The notes under the pieces were generated by a model that saw only the letters and a program-made list of their open reading frames with translations, had not been told where the DNA came from and made no database searches. A DNA stretch of 58,247 nucleotides from Bacilli bacterium. GTDB taxonomy: Bacteria > Bacillota_I > Bacilli_A > RFN20 > CAG-826. Numbering within the stretch: position 1 is the stretch's first letter; every line of letters begins with the position of its first letter. Positions 20,175-30,617 of the stretch are shown one piece after another. The DNA is taken from positions 1-58,247 of the forward strand of contig JAILBR010000069.1 in NCBI GenBank assembly GCA_024680795.1, written 5' to 3'. The position numbers and the translations under genes were made by a program.

Positions 20175-22262
20175 ATGGCAAAAATAAAAATCAATAACGT
20201 ATCACGAAAATACGTAACCGGAAAGAACGAAGAGTTCTACGCAATAAGAAACATTTCTTTGATGTTTGATGATGCTGGCTTTGTATCAATAATTGGAAAA
20301 AGTGGCAGCGGCAAATCAACGGTTTTAAATTTGATATCTAGATTAGATTCACAAACAGAAGGAGATGTATTTTTTGATGGAAAAGACATCAGCAAACTAA
20401 AAGGAAAGGATAAAATAGATTTCTATACCAATAAAGTTGGTATCCTATTTCAAAACTATAACCTAATTGAAACTGAAACAGTGTTGATGAATGTCTCGTT
20501 AGCAGGACAAATCAAAGGATATGGAAAACAAAAATCTATAGAACTTGCTAAGGAAAAACTTAAACATGTTGGTATAAGAGAAAACCTGTTTGATAAAAAA
20601 GCATCTTTATTGTCGGGAGGGGAAAAACAGAGAGTAGCTTTAGCAAGATGTTTAATAAACGAGCAAGATGTTATTTTATGCGATGAACCAACCGGAGCAT
20701 TAGATAGTAATAACTCCATAAACGTAATGAAGATTTTAAAAGACTATTCATTGAATAGACTGGTAATCATGGTTTCTCATAACCCACAATTAGTGAATAA
20801 ATATAGTGATAGAATAATAAGCATTAAAGATGGAAGAATCGAAAGCGACGTTAACAAAAATGTGCAAGTTAAACCACTGATGCGTAAGAAATTTACAAAG
20901 AAAAAGTATAACTGGACAAATGATATATCGGCATCAAACATCAAAAGGAGATTAGGGAGAAATGTCTTCTCATTTTTTGCCTTATCTATTAGTTTAATAT
21001 CTGCTTTTATCGCCGTTGGTTTTTCTTATGGAAAGGATGAATCTTTAAGCGCTGCTACAAGAAAGCAGTTTGATTATTCAAGTGGAACAATAAGCAAACA
21101 AGAAGAAGTGTCTAAGGGATCGTTAATATCGTTAACAAGGAGCGTTAGACCAAAGTATGAAGACATAGCAAAAAACAAAATAATCGCGCAAAACTTTGAT
21201 ATTTCAGTTAATTTTGACGCAATTTTTCCTCCAAGACCAGCTATAGATTATGATGGAGAAAACATAGATGAATTAATAATGACACCCGTCTATTCATTTG
21301 ATAAAAAACATGTTGACCATACTTTGCTGATTGATGGTTATGTTCCTGATAACGACAGCTTAGACGAGATGGTTATTAACAAAAAGGCATTTGATATATT
21401 GAGTTCCAAAATACATAAATCTCCGATTAGCGAAAATATCAGAATAAGCAATAGAGTTGAGCTGACATATGTTGATTTCGATGGCACTTATATTGCTGAT
21501 TCTTTTGAGCTTGATCGACTTGTTAAGATTACCGGAGTCGTTGGGGAGATGGAATATTTACAAGAACCAAAAATATATTATTCATATAGTGCTTTGGAAG
21601 AACTAACAAAGTCATATATTCTTCCGAATCTTTCAACCTACATTGGTAATGATACAACTTGGTTTGATCGAATAAGTGATGCTGAAGATTTTGATTCTCT
21701 GACGAGCTTTTCTTATCGCATTTTTCTTAAGGAACACACGAATAATCAAACTTTTTCTAGCGAAGACTTTGGTGGATTAACTTTTTCCTCAACATCGTTA
21801 TTAATTAAAGAGTCACTAATGAATTTTATGGAAGTTGCCAAATATGGCATATTGATTTTCTTAATCATAACTATCTTAGGAACAATCCTTATTATTGGGA
21901 TAATGTCCTTTACGAGTTATTCAGAGGATCATAAAACTAGTGCTATATTAACGTGTTTGGGTGCAAGCAACGATGAGATTAAGCAAATATATTTGAATGA
22001 GTCATTACTTACCGGAATGATATCAATTCTATTTTCCCTTGTTTCTTCATTTGGCTTGTCATACTTAATCAACTATATAATTAATAATTTAACTGGTTTA
22101 ACGAATCTCATATCTATTCCTATTTATAGTTTTTTAAACATTCCTTTCTTATTTCCTCTTCTTGCAATTGCTTGTGGACTACTTTTTTCAGCTCTGGTGA
22201 CTATTACCCCGATTACTTTTTCAAAGAAAATCTCGTTAAAGGAGGAGTTACAAGCATTATGA
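20175..22262 (+). CDS. ABC transporter, N-terminal ATPase fused to FtsX/MacB-type permease
   Basis: GKSGSGKSTVLNLISRL, LLSGGEKQRVALARCLINEQDVILCDEPTGALD; one TM, an extracellular domain, then three TMs. Confidence 0.92.
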   Translation: MAKIKINNVSRKYVTGKNEEFYAIRNISLMFDDAGFVSIIGKSGSGKSTVLNLISRLDSQTEGDVFFDGKDISKLKGKDKIDFYTNKVGILFQNYNLIETETVLMNVSLAGQIKGYGKQKSIELAKEKLKHVGIRENLFDKKASLLSGGEKQRVALARCLINEQDVILCDEPTGALDSNNSINVMKILKDYSLNRLVIMVSHNPQLVNKYSDRIISIKDGRIESDVNKNVQVKPLMRKKFTKKKYNWTNDISASNIKRRLGRNVFSFFALSISLISAFIAVGFSYGKDESLSAATRKQFDYSSGTISKQEEVSKGSLISLTRSVRPKYEDIAKNKIIAQNFDISVNFDAIFPPRPAIDYDGENIDELIMTPVYSFDKKHVDHTLLIDGYVPDNDSLDEMVINKKAFDILSSKIHKSPISENIRISNRVELTYVDFDGTYIADSFELDRLVKITGVVGEMEYLQEPKIYYSYSALEELTKSYILPNLSTYIGNDTTWFDRISDAEDFDSLTSFSYRIFLKEHTNNQTFSSEDFGGLTFSSTSLLIKESLMNFMEVAKYGILIFLIITILGTILIIGIMSFTSYSEDHKTSAILTCLGASNDEIKQIYLNESLLTGMISILFSLVSSFGLSYLINYIINNLTGLTNLISIPIYSFLNIPFLFPLLAIACGLLFSALVTITPITFSKKISLKEELQAL

Positions 22263-25060
22263 TCGAACTTAAAAACGTCTGCAAAAGATTCGAAAATGGA
22301 GAATGCGTCTTAAAAAATATCAATTTATCTTTTCCTAGATATGGAATTGTTGTGATATATGGTCCTTCTGGGTGCGGTAAAACAACTTTACTAAATGTTA
22401 TTTCTTCCTTGTGCGACTTCGAAGGTGAAATATCCTTCAATGGAAAGAAGTACTCAAAAATGAGTAACGGCGAAAAAGATATATTGAGAAACACTAAAAT
22501 TGGGTTTATTTTTCAAGATTACAAATTGTTTGAGTTTGAAACAGTTAAAAACAATTTGATGTTAGCTTTAGATCTTAAAACAAGCGACAAAAAAAGCAAA
22601 AAAGAAAGAAGAGTTATTGACTTATTAAATGTAATAGGCCTTTCTTCAAAGGCAAATGAACTCGTAAGTAAATTATCAGGCGGAGAAAAACAAAGAGTGG
22701 CTATAGCAAGGGCAATATGTAATTCACCAAGTCTAGTCCTTGCTGATGAGCCAACCGGAAATTTAGATACTTCTAATAGTGAAGCAGTAATGAAAATAAT
22801 GGAGAGAATATCTAAAAACTCACTTGTGATTATGGTTAGTCATGATGAGAAACTTACTAAGAAATACGCTGATCAGATTATTTATATGAAAGACGGAGTC
22901 ATTGAAAAGAGTGAATACAATAACCATAACGATCATGCGGATATATTGCCTCTTATCCATCTAAACGGAAGAGATAATAAGGCTACTTTACCACTAGGAT
23001 TTTGCATAAGACATTCTTTTAATAATATTAAAAGAAGAAAATGGAGAACTGCCTTTGTGTTTTTAACTTCATCTCTTGGGCTTGTGAGCGTTGGCCTTGG
23101 CACAGTTCTTTCTGACATTATATCTACTAATTTATACAAGAGTTATTCTTCCATCATTGACGCCAATAAAGTAATTATTTCACCGAAAGAAAAAAGCGAA
23201 AGCAAAAGAGAACTACGGGCACTTTCTTATAATGAGGTGGATGAATTAGCTCACCTATATAGTGATAGTGTTGAAGATGTAGGAATATATTATTGGAATG
23301 ACTTTGATAAGATGTTTACTTCTTCAAACTTTGGCTTTGATAACGGAGTTAAAGAAAGCACATTACCAAATTTCCATCTAAAAAATATCAATGAGTACAT
23401 AGATTTGAAAGATGTTAAAGACCTTATATATCCAAAGCAAATAACTGCAGTTGATAATAACCAAGTGGTGCTTGGGCTAACATATCAAACTTTAAATGAG
23501 ATATGCTTTCAACTATCTATTAAAAGAACTGTGGATTCTTTATCATCATATTTAAAAGAGAAGGAATTAAATTTGGATATATATGCCTCCAATAATTCCT
23601 GGTCTTATGATATCGGTTTTTCGATAAATGTTGTTGGGTTCACTATGATTAACAAAAACGTATTAATCCACTCAAATCCCCAGTGGAATGAATATATTTT
23701 TGAAGAAAAGATGCATCTTTCTTCGACAGATTTATTAAATACAACAAGTAAAAATCCGTGGGATTTAAAGAAGAGTTATTATTTAGAATTCAAAAGAAAC
23801 AGAGATGTATTTTTGACAGATATTAAGTTTTCTAAAACATATAAAGATGTAGTTGCTGAAGTGCTGAACGATGAACATTATAGAACGCAGATGAATAATA
23901 TGGATTATGAGTTATGTAGAAGAGTGGCATTACTTTCCAGACAAAATAATCAGGGAGTAAATGGCTTTTATAATACGTATATTAAGAACTCCTCAAAAAA
24001 CATTAAAAGGATAATATATGGAAATAAGAATGCATATGCGATTTATCCAGATAACTTAATGATGGGGTTTGCTAAAACGACTTATTTATCAAATGATCTT
24101 CCTTATATTGAGGATGCGATAGATTTAACCGCTTATATCCGCTATGAAGAATCTATGAATGTTTCGGTTCCAGAATCGGTCATTGAAGGCCATTTTGCTA
24201 AAAGCAATATGCAAGGATTAACGTTTAATCCATCTTATAAATTGGTGGAGGGAAGGGAGCCTGATAATTATGGAGAAATAGTGGTTAGCAGAGCCATTGT
24301 TGAAAGATTGAAGATAGTTTCTCCTTTGAATAAAACTATCTACATCGCTTTTCCAGCCAAAGAAGAACTGCTTCCAAATGGATATTTATCACGAGATTAT
24401 CATGTTACTTCTATTAAAATAGTTGGCATTTCAGAATCAAATAGAATTGAAATATCGCATCGAGAAGAATGGTCGATTATGTTTTTTCAAACAAACCTAG
24501 GCATATCTAATTTAGATTTAGATATTGAAACAGTTGCAGCGGAGATAGATGAAAACAAAGAAGAACAAGTAATGAACCAATTATCACGAGCTTTTCCTCG
24601 TTTCGAAGTATCATCGCCAATAAGCAATGTTAAGGATAGCATTCAAAAAGTATGTGGCTATATCGAAAAAATACTACTGATTTTATCTATTAGCAGTGTA
24701 GTAATATCTTCCCTCTTGTTATCAATTTGTAACTATCTTCATTTTATAGAAATAAAAAAGGACATTGGTTTAGTTAGGTGTCTCGGGATTGATAAAAACG
24801 AAGCTAGTAAATTTGTTTTTGTGCACTCGATTATGCTTGGGATGATATCGGCAATAATTTCAACAGTTCAATTATTGGTTGTATGTTATTTTTTGTCTAA
24901 GTCGCTTTCAACGATGTTTGACATATCTTCAACCTTTATATTCAATGGTTTGGCCCTTCTTTATATGTTTGGACTTGCTTTAGTTGTTTCTATAGTTTCT
25001 TCTCTGATTATCAAAAAGAAGGTTAATAAATTAGACCCATTAGAATGTTTAAGATCCTAA
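22259..25060 (+). CDS. ABC transporter, N-terminal ATPase fused to FtsX/MacB-type permease with large extracytoplasmic domain
   Basis: GPSGCGKTTLLNVISSL, LSGGEKQRVAIARAICNSPSLVLADEPTGNLD; ATGA overlap with the preceding CDS. Confidence 0.92.
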   Translation: MIELKNVCKRFENGECVLKNINLSFPRYGIVVIYGPSGCGKTTLLNVISSLCDFEGEISFNGKKYSKMSNGEKDILRNTKIGFIFQDYKLFEFETVKNNLMLALDLKTSDKKSKKERRVIDLLNVIGLSSKANELVSKLSGGEKQRVAIARAICNSPSLVLADEPTGNLDTSNSEAVMKIMERISKNSLVIMVSHDEKLTKKYADQIIYMKDGVIEKSEYNNHNDHADILPLIHLNGRDNKATLPLGFCIRHSFNNIKRRKWRTAFVFLTSSLGLVSVGLGTVLSDIISTNLYKSYSSIIDANKVIISPKEKSESKRELRALSYNEVDELAHLYSDSVEDVGIYYWNDFDKMFTSSNFGFDNGVKESTLPNFHLKNINEYIDLKDVKDLIYPKQITAVDNNQVVLGLTYQTLNEICFQLSIKRTVDSLSSYLKEKELNLDIYASNNSWSYDIGFSINVVGFTMINKNVLIHSNPQWNEYIFEEKMHLSSTDLLNTTSKNPWDLKKSYYLEFKRNRDVFLTDIKFSKTYKDVVAEVLNDEHYRTQMNNMDYELCRRVALLSRQNNQGVNGFYNTYIKNSSKNIKRIIYGNKNAYAIYPDNLMMGFAKTTYLSNDLPYIEDAIDLTAYIRYEESMNVSVPESVIEGHFAKSNMQGLTFNPSYKLVEGREPDNYGEIVVSRAIVERLKIVSPLNKTIYIAFPAKEELLPNGYLSRDYHVTSIKIVGISESNRIEISHREEWSIMFFQTNLGISNLDLDIETVAAEIDENKEEQVMNQLSRAFPRFEVSSPISNVKDSIQKVCGYIEKILLILSISSVVISSLLLSICNYLHFIEIKKDIGLVRCLGIDKNEASKFVFVHSIMLGMISAIISTVQLLVVCYFLSKSLSTMFDISSTFIFNGLALLYMFGLALVVSIVSSLIIKKKVNKLDPLECLRS

Positions 25061-25138
25061 TAATATATATTATTCACTTGTAAAAATATTAGTATTGAAT
25101 ATAATATTCAAGGAAACAAGGATTTTAAGAAAAATATT

Positions 25139-26254
25139 ATGGGATTAAAAGCTGGAATTGTTGGACTACCAAATGTTGGTAAATCAACCTTATTTAACGC
25201 AATTACAAATTCGCATGTCGAAGCTGCTAACTATCCTTTTGCAACTATCAATCCAAATACTGGTGTAGTTAATGTTCCTGATGAGAGGTTAGATTTTTTA
25301 GTTAATATCTTTAAACCAGAAAGAACTATTCCTGCCACTGTGGAGTTTTATGATATTGCAGGACTTGTTAGAGGCGCTTCTAAGGGCGAAGGTTTAGGAA
25401 ATCAATTTCTTTCTCACATCCGCGAATGCGATGCGATTGTCGAAGTTGTTAGATGTTTTAAGAATCAAGATATCATTCATGTTGAGGGTGAAATTGATCC
25501 AATTAGAGACATCGAAGTTATAAACCTTGAACTTGTTATGGCGGATTTAGATACTGTTATAAAACGTATTGAAAAAATAGAAAATAAAGCACGTGTTGTC
25601 AAAGACAAAGAGTCTGTTTTAGAGATGAGTTTGCTAACTCCTATTAAAGAAGTTTTATTAAAAGGTGAAGCAGCTCGAACTGTTAAATTAACTCCTGAAC
25701 AAGAAGAGATTGTTAAGAACTATCACTTATTAACCAGGAAACCAATTATTTATGTCGCTAATGTTGGCGAAGACGACTTGTCTGATTTAGATAACTGTGA
25801 ACTTTTAAATAAAGTTAATGAATTCGCTAAAAACGAGGGTAGCCAAGTCATTCCTGTCAGTTGCGAAATAGAATCACAAATTAGTGAACTTCCGCCTGAT
25901 GAAAGAAGCATGTTTTTAGAAGAATTAAATATCAAAGAAAGCGGCCTTTCTAAGGTAATTAAGGCGACATATGCTTTGTTAAACCTATCAACTTTCTTTA
26001 CGGTTGGTGCTGATGAATGCCGCGCTTGGACGTTTAAAAACGGAATGAGTGCTCCTCAATGTGCAGGCGTAATTCATACCGATTTTGAAAGAGGTTTTAT
26101 TTGCGCTGAAGTGTATACATATGATGCGATTCATGAACACGGAAGTGAACTTGCTGTTAAAGAAGCGGGAAAACTAAGAACTGAAGGAAAAGGATATTAT
26201 CCCAAAGATGGAGATATAATGTTCTTCAAATTTAATGTATCGGGTAAAAAGTAA
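25139..26254 (+). CDS. ychF: Obg-like GTPase/ATPase YchF
   Basis: KAGIVGLPNVGKSTLFNAITNSHVEAANYPFATINPN. Confidence 0.97.
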   Translation: MGLKAGIVGLPNVGKSTLFNAITNSHVEAANYPFATINPNTGVVNVPDERLDFLVNIFKPERTIPATVEFYDIAGLVRGASKGEGLGNQFLSHIRECDAIVEVVRCFKNQDIIHVEGEIDPIRDIEVINLELVMADLDTVIKRIEKIENKARVVKDKESVLEMSLLTPIKEVLLKGEAARTVKLTPEQEEIVKNYHLLTRKPIIYVANVGEDDLSDLDNCELLNKVNEFAKNEGSQVIPVSCEIESQISELPPDERSMFLEELNIKESGLSKVIKATYALLNLSTFFTVGADECRAWTFKNGMSAPQCAGVIHTDFERGFICAEVYTYDAIHEHGSELAVKEAGKLRTEGKGYYPKDGDIMFFKFNVSGKK

Positions 26255-26730
26255 TGGAATATCGTGTTGGATTTAGTAAAGACATTCATCGTCTTGTTGA
26301 GGAAAGAAAACTTATCATTGCTGGAGTGGTCGTTCCTTTTGAAAAAGGAGAATTGGCTCATAGCGATGGTGATGTCGTTTATCATGCGATTGCCGAATCA
26401 ATCCTTGGTGCCTTAGCGTTAGGTGATTTAGGAAAACATTTCCCTGATACAAGCGAAGAAACAAAAGATATGGATAGCACTCTTATCGTTAAACATGTTA
26501 TTTCTTTGATGGAAGAGAAAGGATTCTCTGTTAATAACATTGATGTGTTTGTTTCCTTAGAAAAACCAAAATTAAAAAACTATATTGAACAGATGAGAGC
26601 AAATATTGCATCACTACTAAAAGTAGATGCCTCCTTGGTTTCTTTAAAAGCAGGAACTAACGAAGGATGTGGAGAAGTTGGTAGAGGAGAAGCAATTGAA
26701 GCGTCGTCAATTGTAATGTTAAAAAAATAA
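26254..26730 (+). CDS. ispF: 2-C-methyl-D-erythritol 2,4-cyclodiphosphate synthase
   Basis: LAHSDGDVVYHAIAESILGALALGDLGKHFPDT, KAGTNEGCGEVGRGEAI. Confidence 0.95.
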   Translation: MEYRVGFSKDIHRLVEERKLIIAGVVVPFEKGELAHSDGDVVYHAIAESILGALALGDLGKHFPDTSEETKDMDSTLIVKHVISLMEEKGFSVNNIDVFVSLEKPKLKNYIEQMRANIASLLKVDASLVSLKAGTNEGCGEVGRGEAIEASSIVMLKK

Positions 26731-26775
26731 AATTATTGCTAATTAATTAGTAATAAGTATAATAAAAGGTCAACT

Positions 26776-28404
26776 ATGGAAGTTAAAGAATTATTAAAAA
26801 CTAAGATTAAAGATGCTCTAAATAAACTTGGAGTTGATTTAGATATTAATCAAATCGACATTGAAAATAGCAAAGATCCAACTCATGGAGATTATGCCTC
26901 TAATGTTGCTTTAAAGAATGCTCGCTTAGTCAAAAAGCCACCAGTTGAATTGGCTAAAATGATTGAAAAAGAGATTGATATGGATGGTATCGATAAAATC
27001 GAAATTGCTGGTCCAGGCTTTATTAATTTCTATATGGCAAAAGGTTCCATCACTGGTGTTATAAAAAAGATTTTTGAACGAGGTGATGATTTTGGTAGAG
27101 GCGAAAAGAAAAATTGCAAAGTTAACGTCGAATTCGTTTCTGCCAACCCAACTGGTGATTTACATGTTGGTCACGCTAGAGGGGCAGCAATCGGTGATTC
27201 TATTTCTAGAATCCTCGAATTTGATGGCTATGATGTAACAAGAGAATATTATATAAATGATGCTGGCAACCAAATTGACCACTTGGCAGAATCAATATTA
27301 GAAAGGCTTAAAGAAGCGCTTGGAATGCCATTTGATTTGCCTGCCGATGGATACCATGGCGAAGATGTTAGATTAGTGGCTTTAGCAATCAAAGATGAGC
27401 TAGGTGATAGACTCCCTGAATGTTTAAAAGAGGAGGGGTTCATCGAGGAATTAAAGCTAAAAGGCATGGAATTAGAGCTTGAAAAAATTAGAATAGACTT
27501 GAAAACTTATGGCATAGTTTTTGATGTTTTCTCAAGCGAAAAAGCCATGAGAGCTAATGGTGCTGTTGAAAAAGAAATTGAATATCTTTCTGACCACATT
27601 TATGTCGACGACGGTGCTAAATATTTGAGAACTACTGATTTCCTTGACGACAAGGACAGAGTCATTGTGAAAAGAGATGGAAGTTATACTTATTTCCTTC
27701 CTGATATCGTTTATCACGTTAACAAATTAAGTCGTGGCTTTGATAAATTGATTGATGTTCTTGGCGCTGATCACCATGGATATATTAACCGTATGAAGAG
27801 CGCACTTATGATGCACGGTTATTCTAGTGATGCTCTTGAAATTGAATTGATTCAAATGGTTAGAATGATGAGAGATGGCGAGGAATTTAAATTATCTAAA
27901 CGTACTGGCAATGGCTATACATTAAGAGAATTGTGTGAAGATGTCGGTGTTGATGCAGCTAGATACTTCTTTGTGATGAGAGCGGCAAGCGGTCATCTCG
28001 ACTTTGATCTTGATTTAGCAGTCAAACAAAGTAGTGATAATCCTGTATACTACGCTCAATACGCTCATGCTAGATTATGTGCTGTTTTAGAAAAAGCTGA
28101 AGATATTTCTTTAGATGTTTCTTGTTCACATCTATCAGAACAAAGCGAACTTGACTTAGTCAAACAATTATCTTTGTTCCCTGATGCAGTCAAATCAGCA
28201 AGCAAGGAGCGTGCACCTTATAAAATTACTAACTACATTCATGATGTAGCAGAGAAAGTTCATTCTTTCTACACTGAATGTCGAGTTATAGATAGAGATA
28301 ACATAGAGGTTACCTCGTCAAGATTGGCTTTATGCCAAGCAACTAAAATTGTTTTAAAAAATGCGTTACATTTGGTCGGAGTTTCTGCTCCAGAACATAT
28401 GTAA
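26776..28404 (+). CDS. argS: arginyl-tRNA synthetase
   Basis: VEFVSANPTGDLHVGHARGAAIGDSI, FKLSKRTGNGYTLREL. Confidence 0.97.
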   Translation: MEVKELLKTKIKDALNKLGVDLDINQIDIENSKDPTHGDYASNVALKNARLVKKPPVELAKMIEKEIDMDGIDKIEIAGPGFINFYMAKGSITGVIKKIFERGDDFGRGEKKNCKVNVEFVSANPTGDLHVGHARGAAIGDSISRILEFDGYDVTREYYINDAGNQIDHLAESILERLKEALGMPFDLPADGYHGEDVRLVALAIKDELGDRLPECLKEEGFIEELKLKGMELELEKIRIDLKTYGIVFDVFSSEKAMRANGAVEKEIEYLSDHIYVDDGAKYLRTTDFLDDKDRVIVKRDGSYTYFLPDIVYHVNKLSRGFDKLIDVLGADHHGYINRMKSALMMHGYSSDALEIELIQMVRMMRDGEEFKLSKRTGNGYTLRELCEDVGVDAARYFFVMRAASGHLDFDLDLAVKQSSDNPVYYAQYAHARLCAVLEKAEDISLDVSCSHLSEQSELDLVKQLSLFPDAVKSASKERAPYKITNYIHDVAEKVHSFYTECRVIDRDNIEVTSSRLALCQATKIVLKNALHLVGVSAPEHM

Positions 28405-28418
28405 GGTGAAAGGAGAAT

Positions 28419-28826
28419 ATGAAGATGCAAAAATCATTAATCGAGTTGGCATTTGAATTTGTTCAAAGCCAAAAAGAACCAGTTTCTTTTGCTAAAATCT
28501 GGGCTTATGTTAAGCAAGAAGCAGGCTTAAGCGAAGAAGAAGCAGAAAGAAAAGCTGGACAATTCTTTACTAACATGATGCTTGATGGACGTTTTGTGAC
28601 TTTAGGCGACAATGAATGGGACTTAAGAAGCCGCCATACATTTGATAAAGTTCATATTGATATGAAAGACGTCTATAGCGATGTTGAAACTTCCGACGAC
28701 GATAATGAAGAAGAGGAAGAACAAAAAGAATACAATCAAATATTTGATGAAGGTAAAGATGATGATGGATACAAACAATCCGATGAGGACGATGAAGAAA
28801 ATCCTGATTCTGAAAGTGATTTTTAA
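28419..28826 (+). CDS. rpoE: DNA-directed RNA polymerase delta subunit
   Basis: SLIELAFEFVQSQKEPVSFAKIWAYVKQEAGLSEEEAERKAGQFFTNMMLDGRFV plus acidic C-terminal tail. Confidence 0.92.
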   Translation: MKMQKSLIELAFEFVQSQKEPVSFAKIWAYVKQEAGLSEEEAERKAGQFFTNMMLDGRFVTLGDNEWDLRSRHTFDKVHIDMKDVYSDVETSDDDNEEEEEQKEYNQIFDEGKDDDGYKQSDEDDEENPDSESDF

Positions 28827-28830
28827 TTAA

Positions 28831-29790
28831 ATGTTCAAAGAAATTCTTAGCATCATTGAAAAATACGATAACATCGTAATATTTGGCCATATCAATCCAG
28901 ATGGTGATTGTTATGGTTCAGCGGTCGCATTAAAGAGATCATTGTCACTTAAGTATCCTGAAAAACATATTTATATTGTGGGAACAGGATTACCAAGGTT
29001 TTTTGATATCTTGATGCCTATGGATATTGTCGACGATGAAACTCTTAAAAAGTCATTAGCTATCTTAGTTGACGCAAATGATTTATGGAGAATGGAAGAT
29101 CAACGCGTTCATATGTGTGCTGCATTCGTGAAAATTGATCACCACGTTGATACGGGTTCATTTACTGAAGGACCGTCGGTTGTTGATGAAGATGCAAACT
29201 CAACATGCGATATGATTACCGAGATGATTTTTCAAAATAATCTTCCAATCGATGAGGTTGTAGCTAATGCGCTTTATCTAGGCATTTTAACCGATAGTGG
29301 ACGATTCCAATTCGTTTTAGATTATCCAGAAACATTTGATCGCGTAAGTCAAATTTGCAAATGCGGTGCTGACCCCAAAAAATTAAATCGTATTTTGACA
29401 GCAGTAAGTGAAGACTCTCTTCAATCTAAAGCCTATGTTTATTCAAACTATAAGAAAACCGAAGATGGAGTCATGTATATCATTTATCGCAAAGAAACTC
29501 TTAAAAGACTTAAGATTGAAGCAAATAATGCCTCCAATCTCATTAACTTAATTGGTAATGTTGATGGATATCCGGTTTGGGCGTCGTTTGCAGAATATTC
29601 AGATGGAAGAGTCAGAGTAGAGTTCCGTAGTAACGGACCAGTTGTTCAACCATCTGCGATGAAAATTGGTGGTGGAGGTCATATGTATGCCTCGGGCGCC
29701 ACACTTCCTAAATTTGATCAACAAAAAATTGATAGCATCATTGAGGATTTAAACCAGACCGTCAAGGAATGGAAGGAAGGAAATAACTGA
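28831..29790 (+). CDS. nrnA: DHH/DHHA1 phosphoesterase, NrnA-like oligoribonuclease/pAp phosphatase
   Basis: FGHINPDGDCYGSAVALKRSL, KIDHHVDTGSF, KIGGGGHMYASGATLP. Confidence 0.92.
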   Translation: MFKEILSIIEKYDNIVIFGHINPDGDCYGSAVALKRSLSLKYPEKHIYIVGTGLPRFFDILMPMDIVDDETLKKSLAILVDANDLWRMEDQRVHMCAAFVKIDHHVDTGSFTEGPSVVDEDANSTCDMITEMIFQNNLPIDEVVANALYLGILTDSGRFQFVLDYPETFDRVSQICKCGADPKKLNRILTAVSEDSLQSKAYVYSNYKKTEDGVMYIIYRKETLKRLKIEANNASNLINLIGNVDGYPVWASFAEYSDGRVRVEFRSNGPVVQPSAMKIGGGGHMYASGATLPKFDQQKIDSIIEDLNQTVKEWKEGNN

Positions 29791-29792
29791 TT

Positions 29793-30572
29793 ATGTGGGA
29801 AAAAGAACTTCAGGCCGCAATTGAAGCAGGATTAAAAGCAAAGGACAAGATTCTTGAAATCTATCACCAAAAATTTGATGTAGAGATTAAGGAAGACAAT
29901 TCACCTGTTACTCTTGCCGATAAGACCGCTGACAAAATTATCAGTGAATATCTCCATGCTGCATTTCCAGAATATGCTTTCTTAACTGAAGAGAGCGATG
30001 ATAACCACGAGAGATTAAAAAATGATTTTGTTTGGATTATCGATCCTGTTGATGGCACTAAAGATTTTGTGGCCAGAGATGACCAATTCACCACAAATAT
30101 TGCCCTTGCGTATAAGCATAAAGTTGTAGTTGGAGTGGTGGTTGCTCCTGCTAGAGATGAATTATATTTCGCAAGCGCTGGAAATGGTGCATTTTATCAA
30201 AAACTCGGGCAAAAACCGGTTAAAATCCATGTAAATGATAAGTTAAATGACTTAACAGTGCTATTAAGCGTCTTCCATTTCACTAAGGAAGAAGAGGCAA
30301 TCATCAATAAGTATTCAGATCGTATTTCTGGAACAATGAGACTTGGCAGTTCTTTAAAACCATGCGCTATTGCTCACGGATTAGCAGAGATTACTTACCG
30401 TACTTCTCCATATACAAAAGAGTGGGATACGGCGGCTAGCCAAATCATTGTGGAAGAAGCTGGTGGATTATTTGTTGAGCCAGACGGCAAGCCAATCACA
30501 TATAACCGTGAAGATGTATATAATAGAAAAGGTTATGTGGTAGCAAATAGAAAAGAAAACATTCTTCTTTAA
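29793..30572 (+). CDS. inositol monophosphatase family, CysQ-like 3'(2'),5'-bisphosphate nucleotidase
   Basis: DNSPVTLADKTADKII, WIIDPVDGTKDFVARDDQFTTNIAL, WDTAASQIIVEEAGG. Confidence 0.9.
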   Translation: MWEKELQAAIEAGLKAKDKILEIYHQKFDVEIKEDNSPVTLADKTADKIISEYLHAAFPEYAFLTEESDDNHERLKNDFVWIIDPVDGTKDFVARDDQFTTNIALAYKHKVVVGVVVAPARDELYFASAGNGAFYQKLGQKPVKIHVNDKLNDLTVLLSVFHFTKEEEAIINKYSDRISGTMRLGSSLKPCAIAHGLAEITYRTSPYTKEWDTAASQIIVEEAGGLFVEPDGKPITYNREDVYNRKGYVVANRKENILL

Positions 30573-30582
30573 TTAAAAAAAT

Positions 30583-30612
30583 AACAACTTCCGAATAAGA
30601 AGTTGTTTTTTG
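30583..30612 (+). terminator. bidirectional intrinsic terminator (CysQ-like CDS on +, tRNA-Gln on -)
   Basis: AACAACTTC-cgaataa-GAAGTTGTTTTTT; A-rich 5' flank gives a U-tract on the other strand. Confidence 0.85.
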
Positions 30613-30617
30613 TTGTT

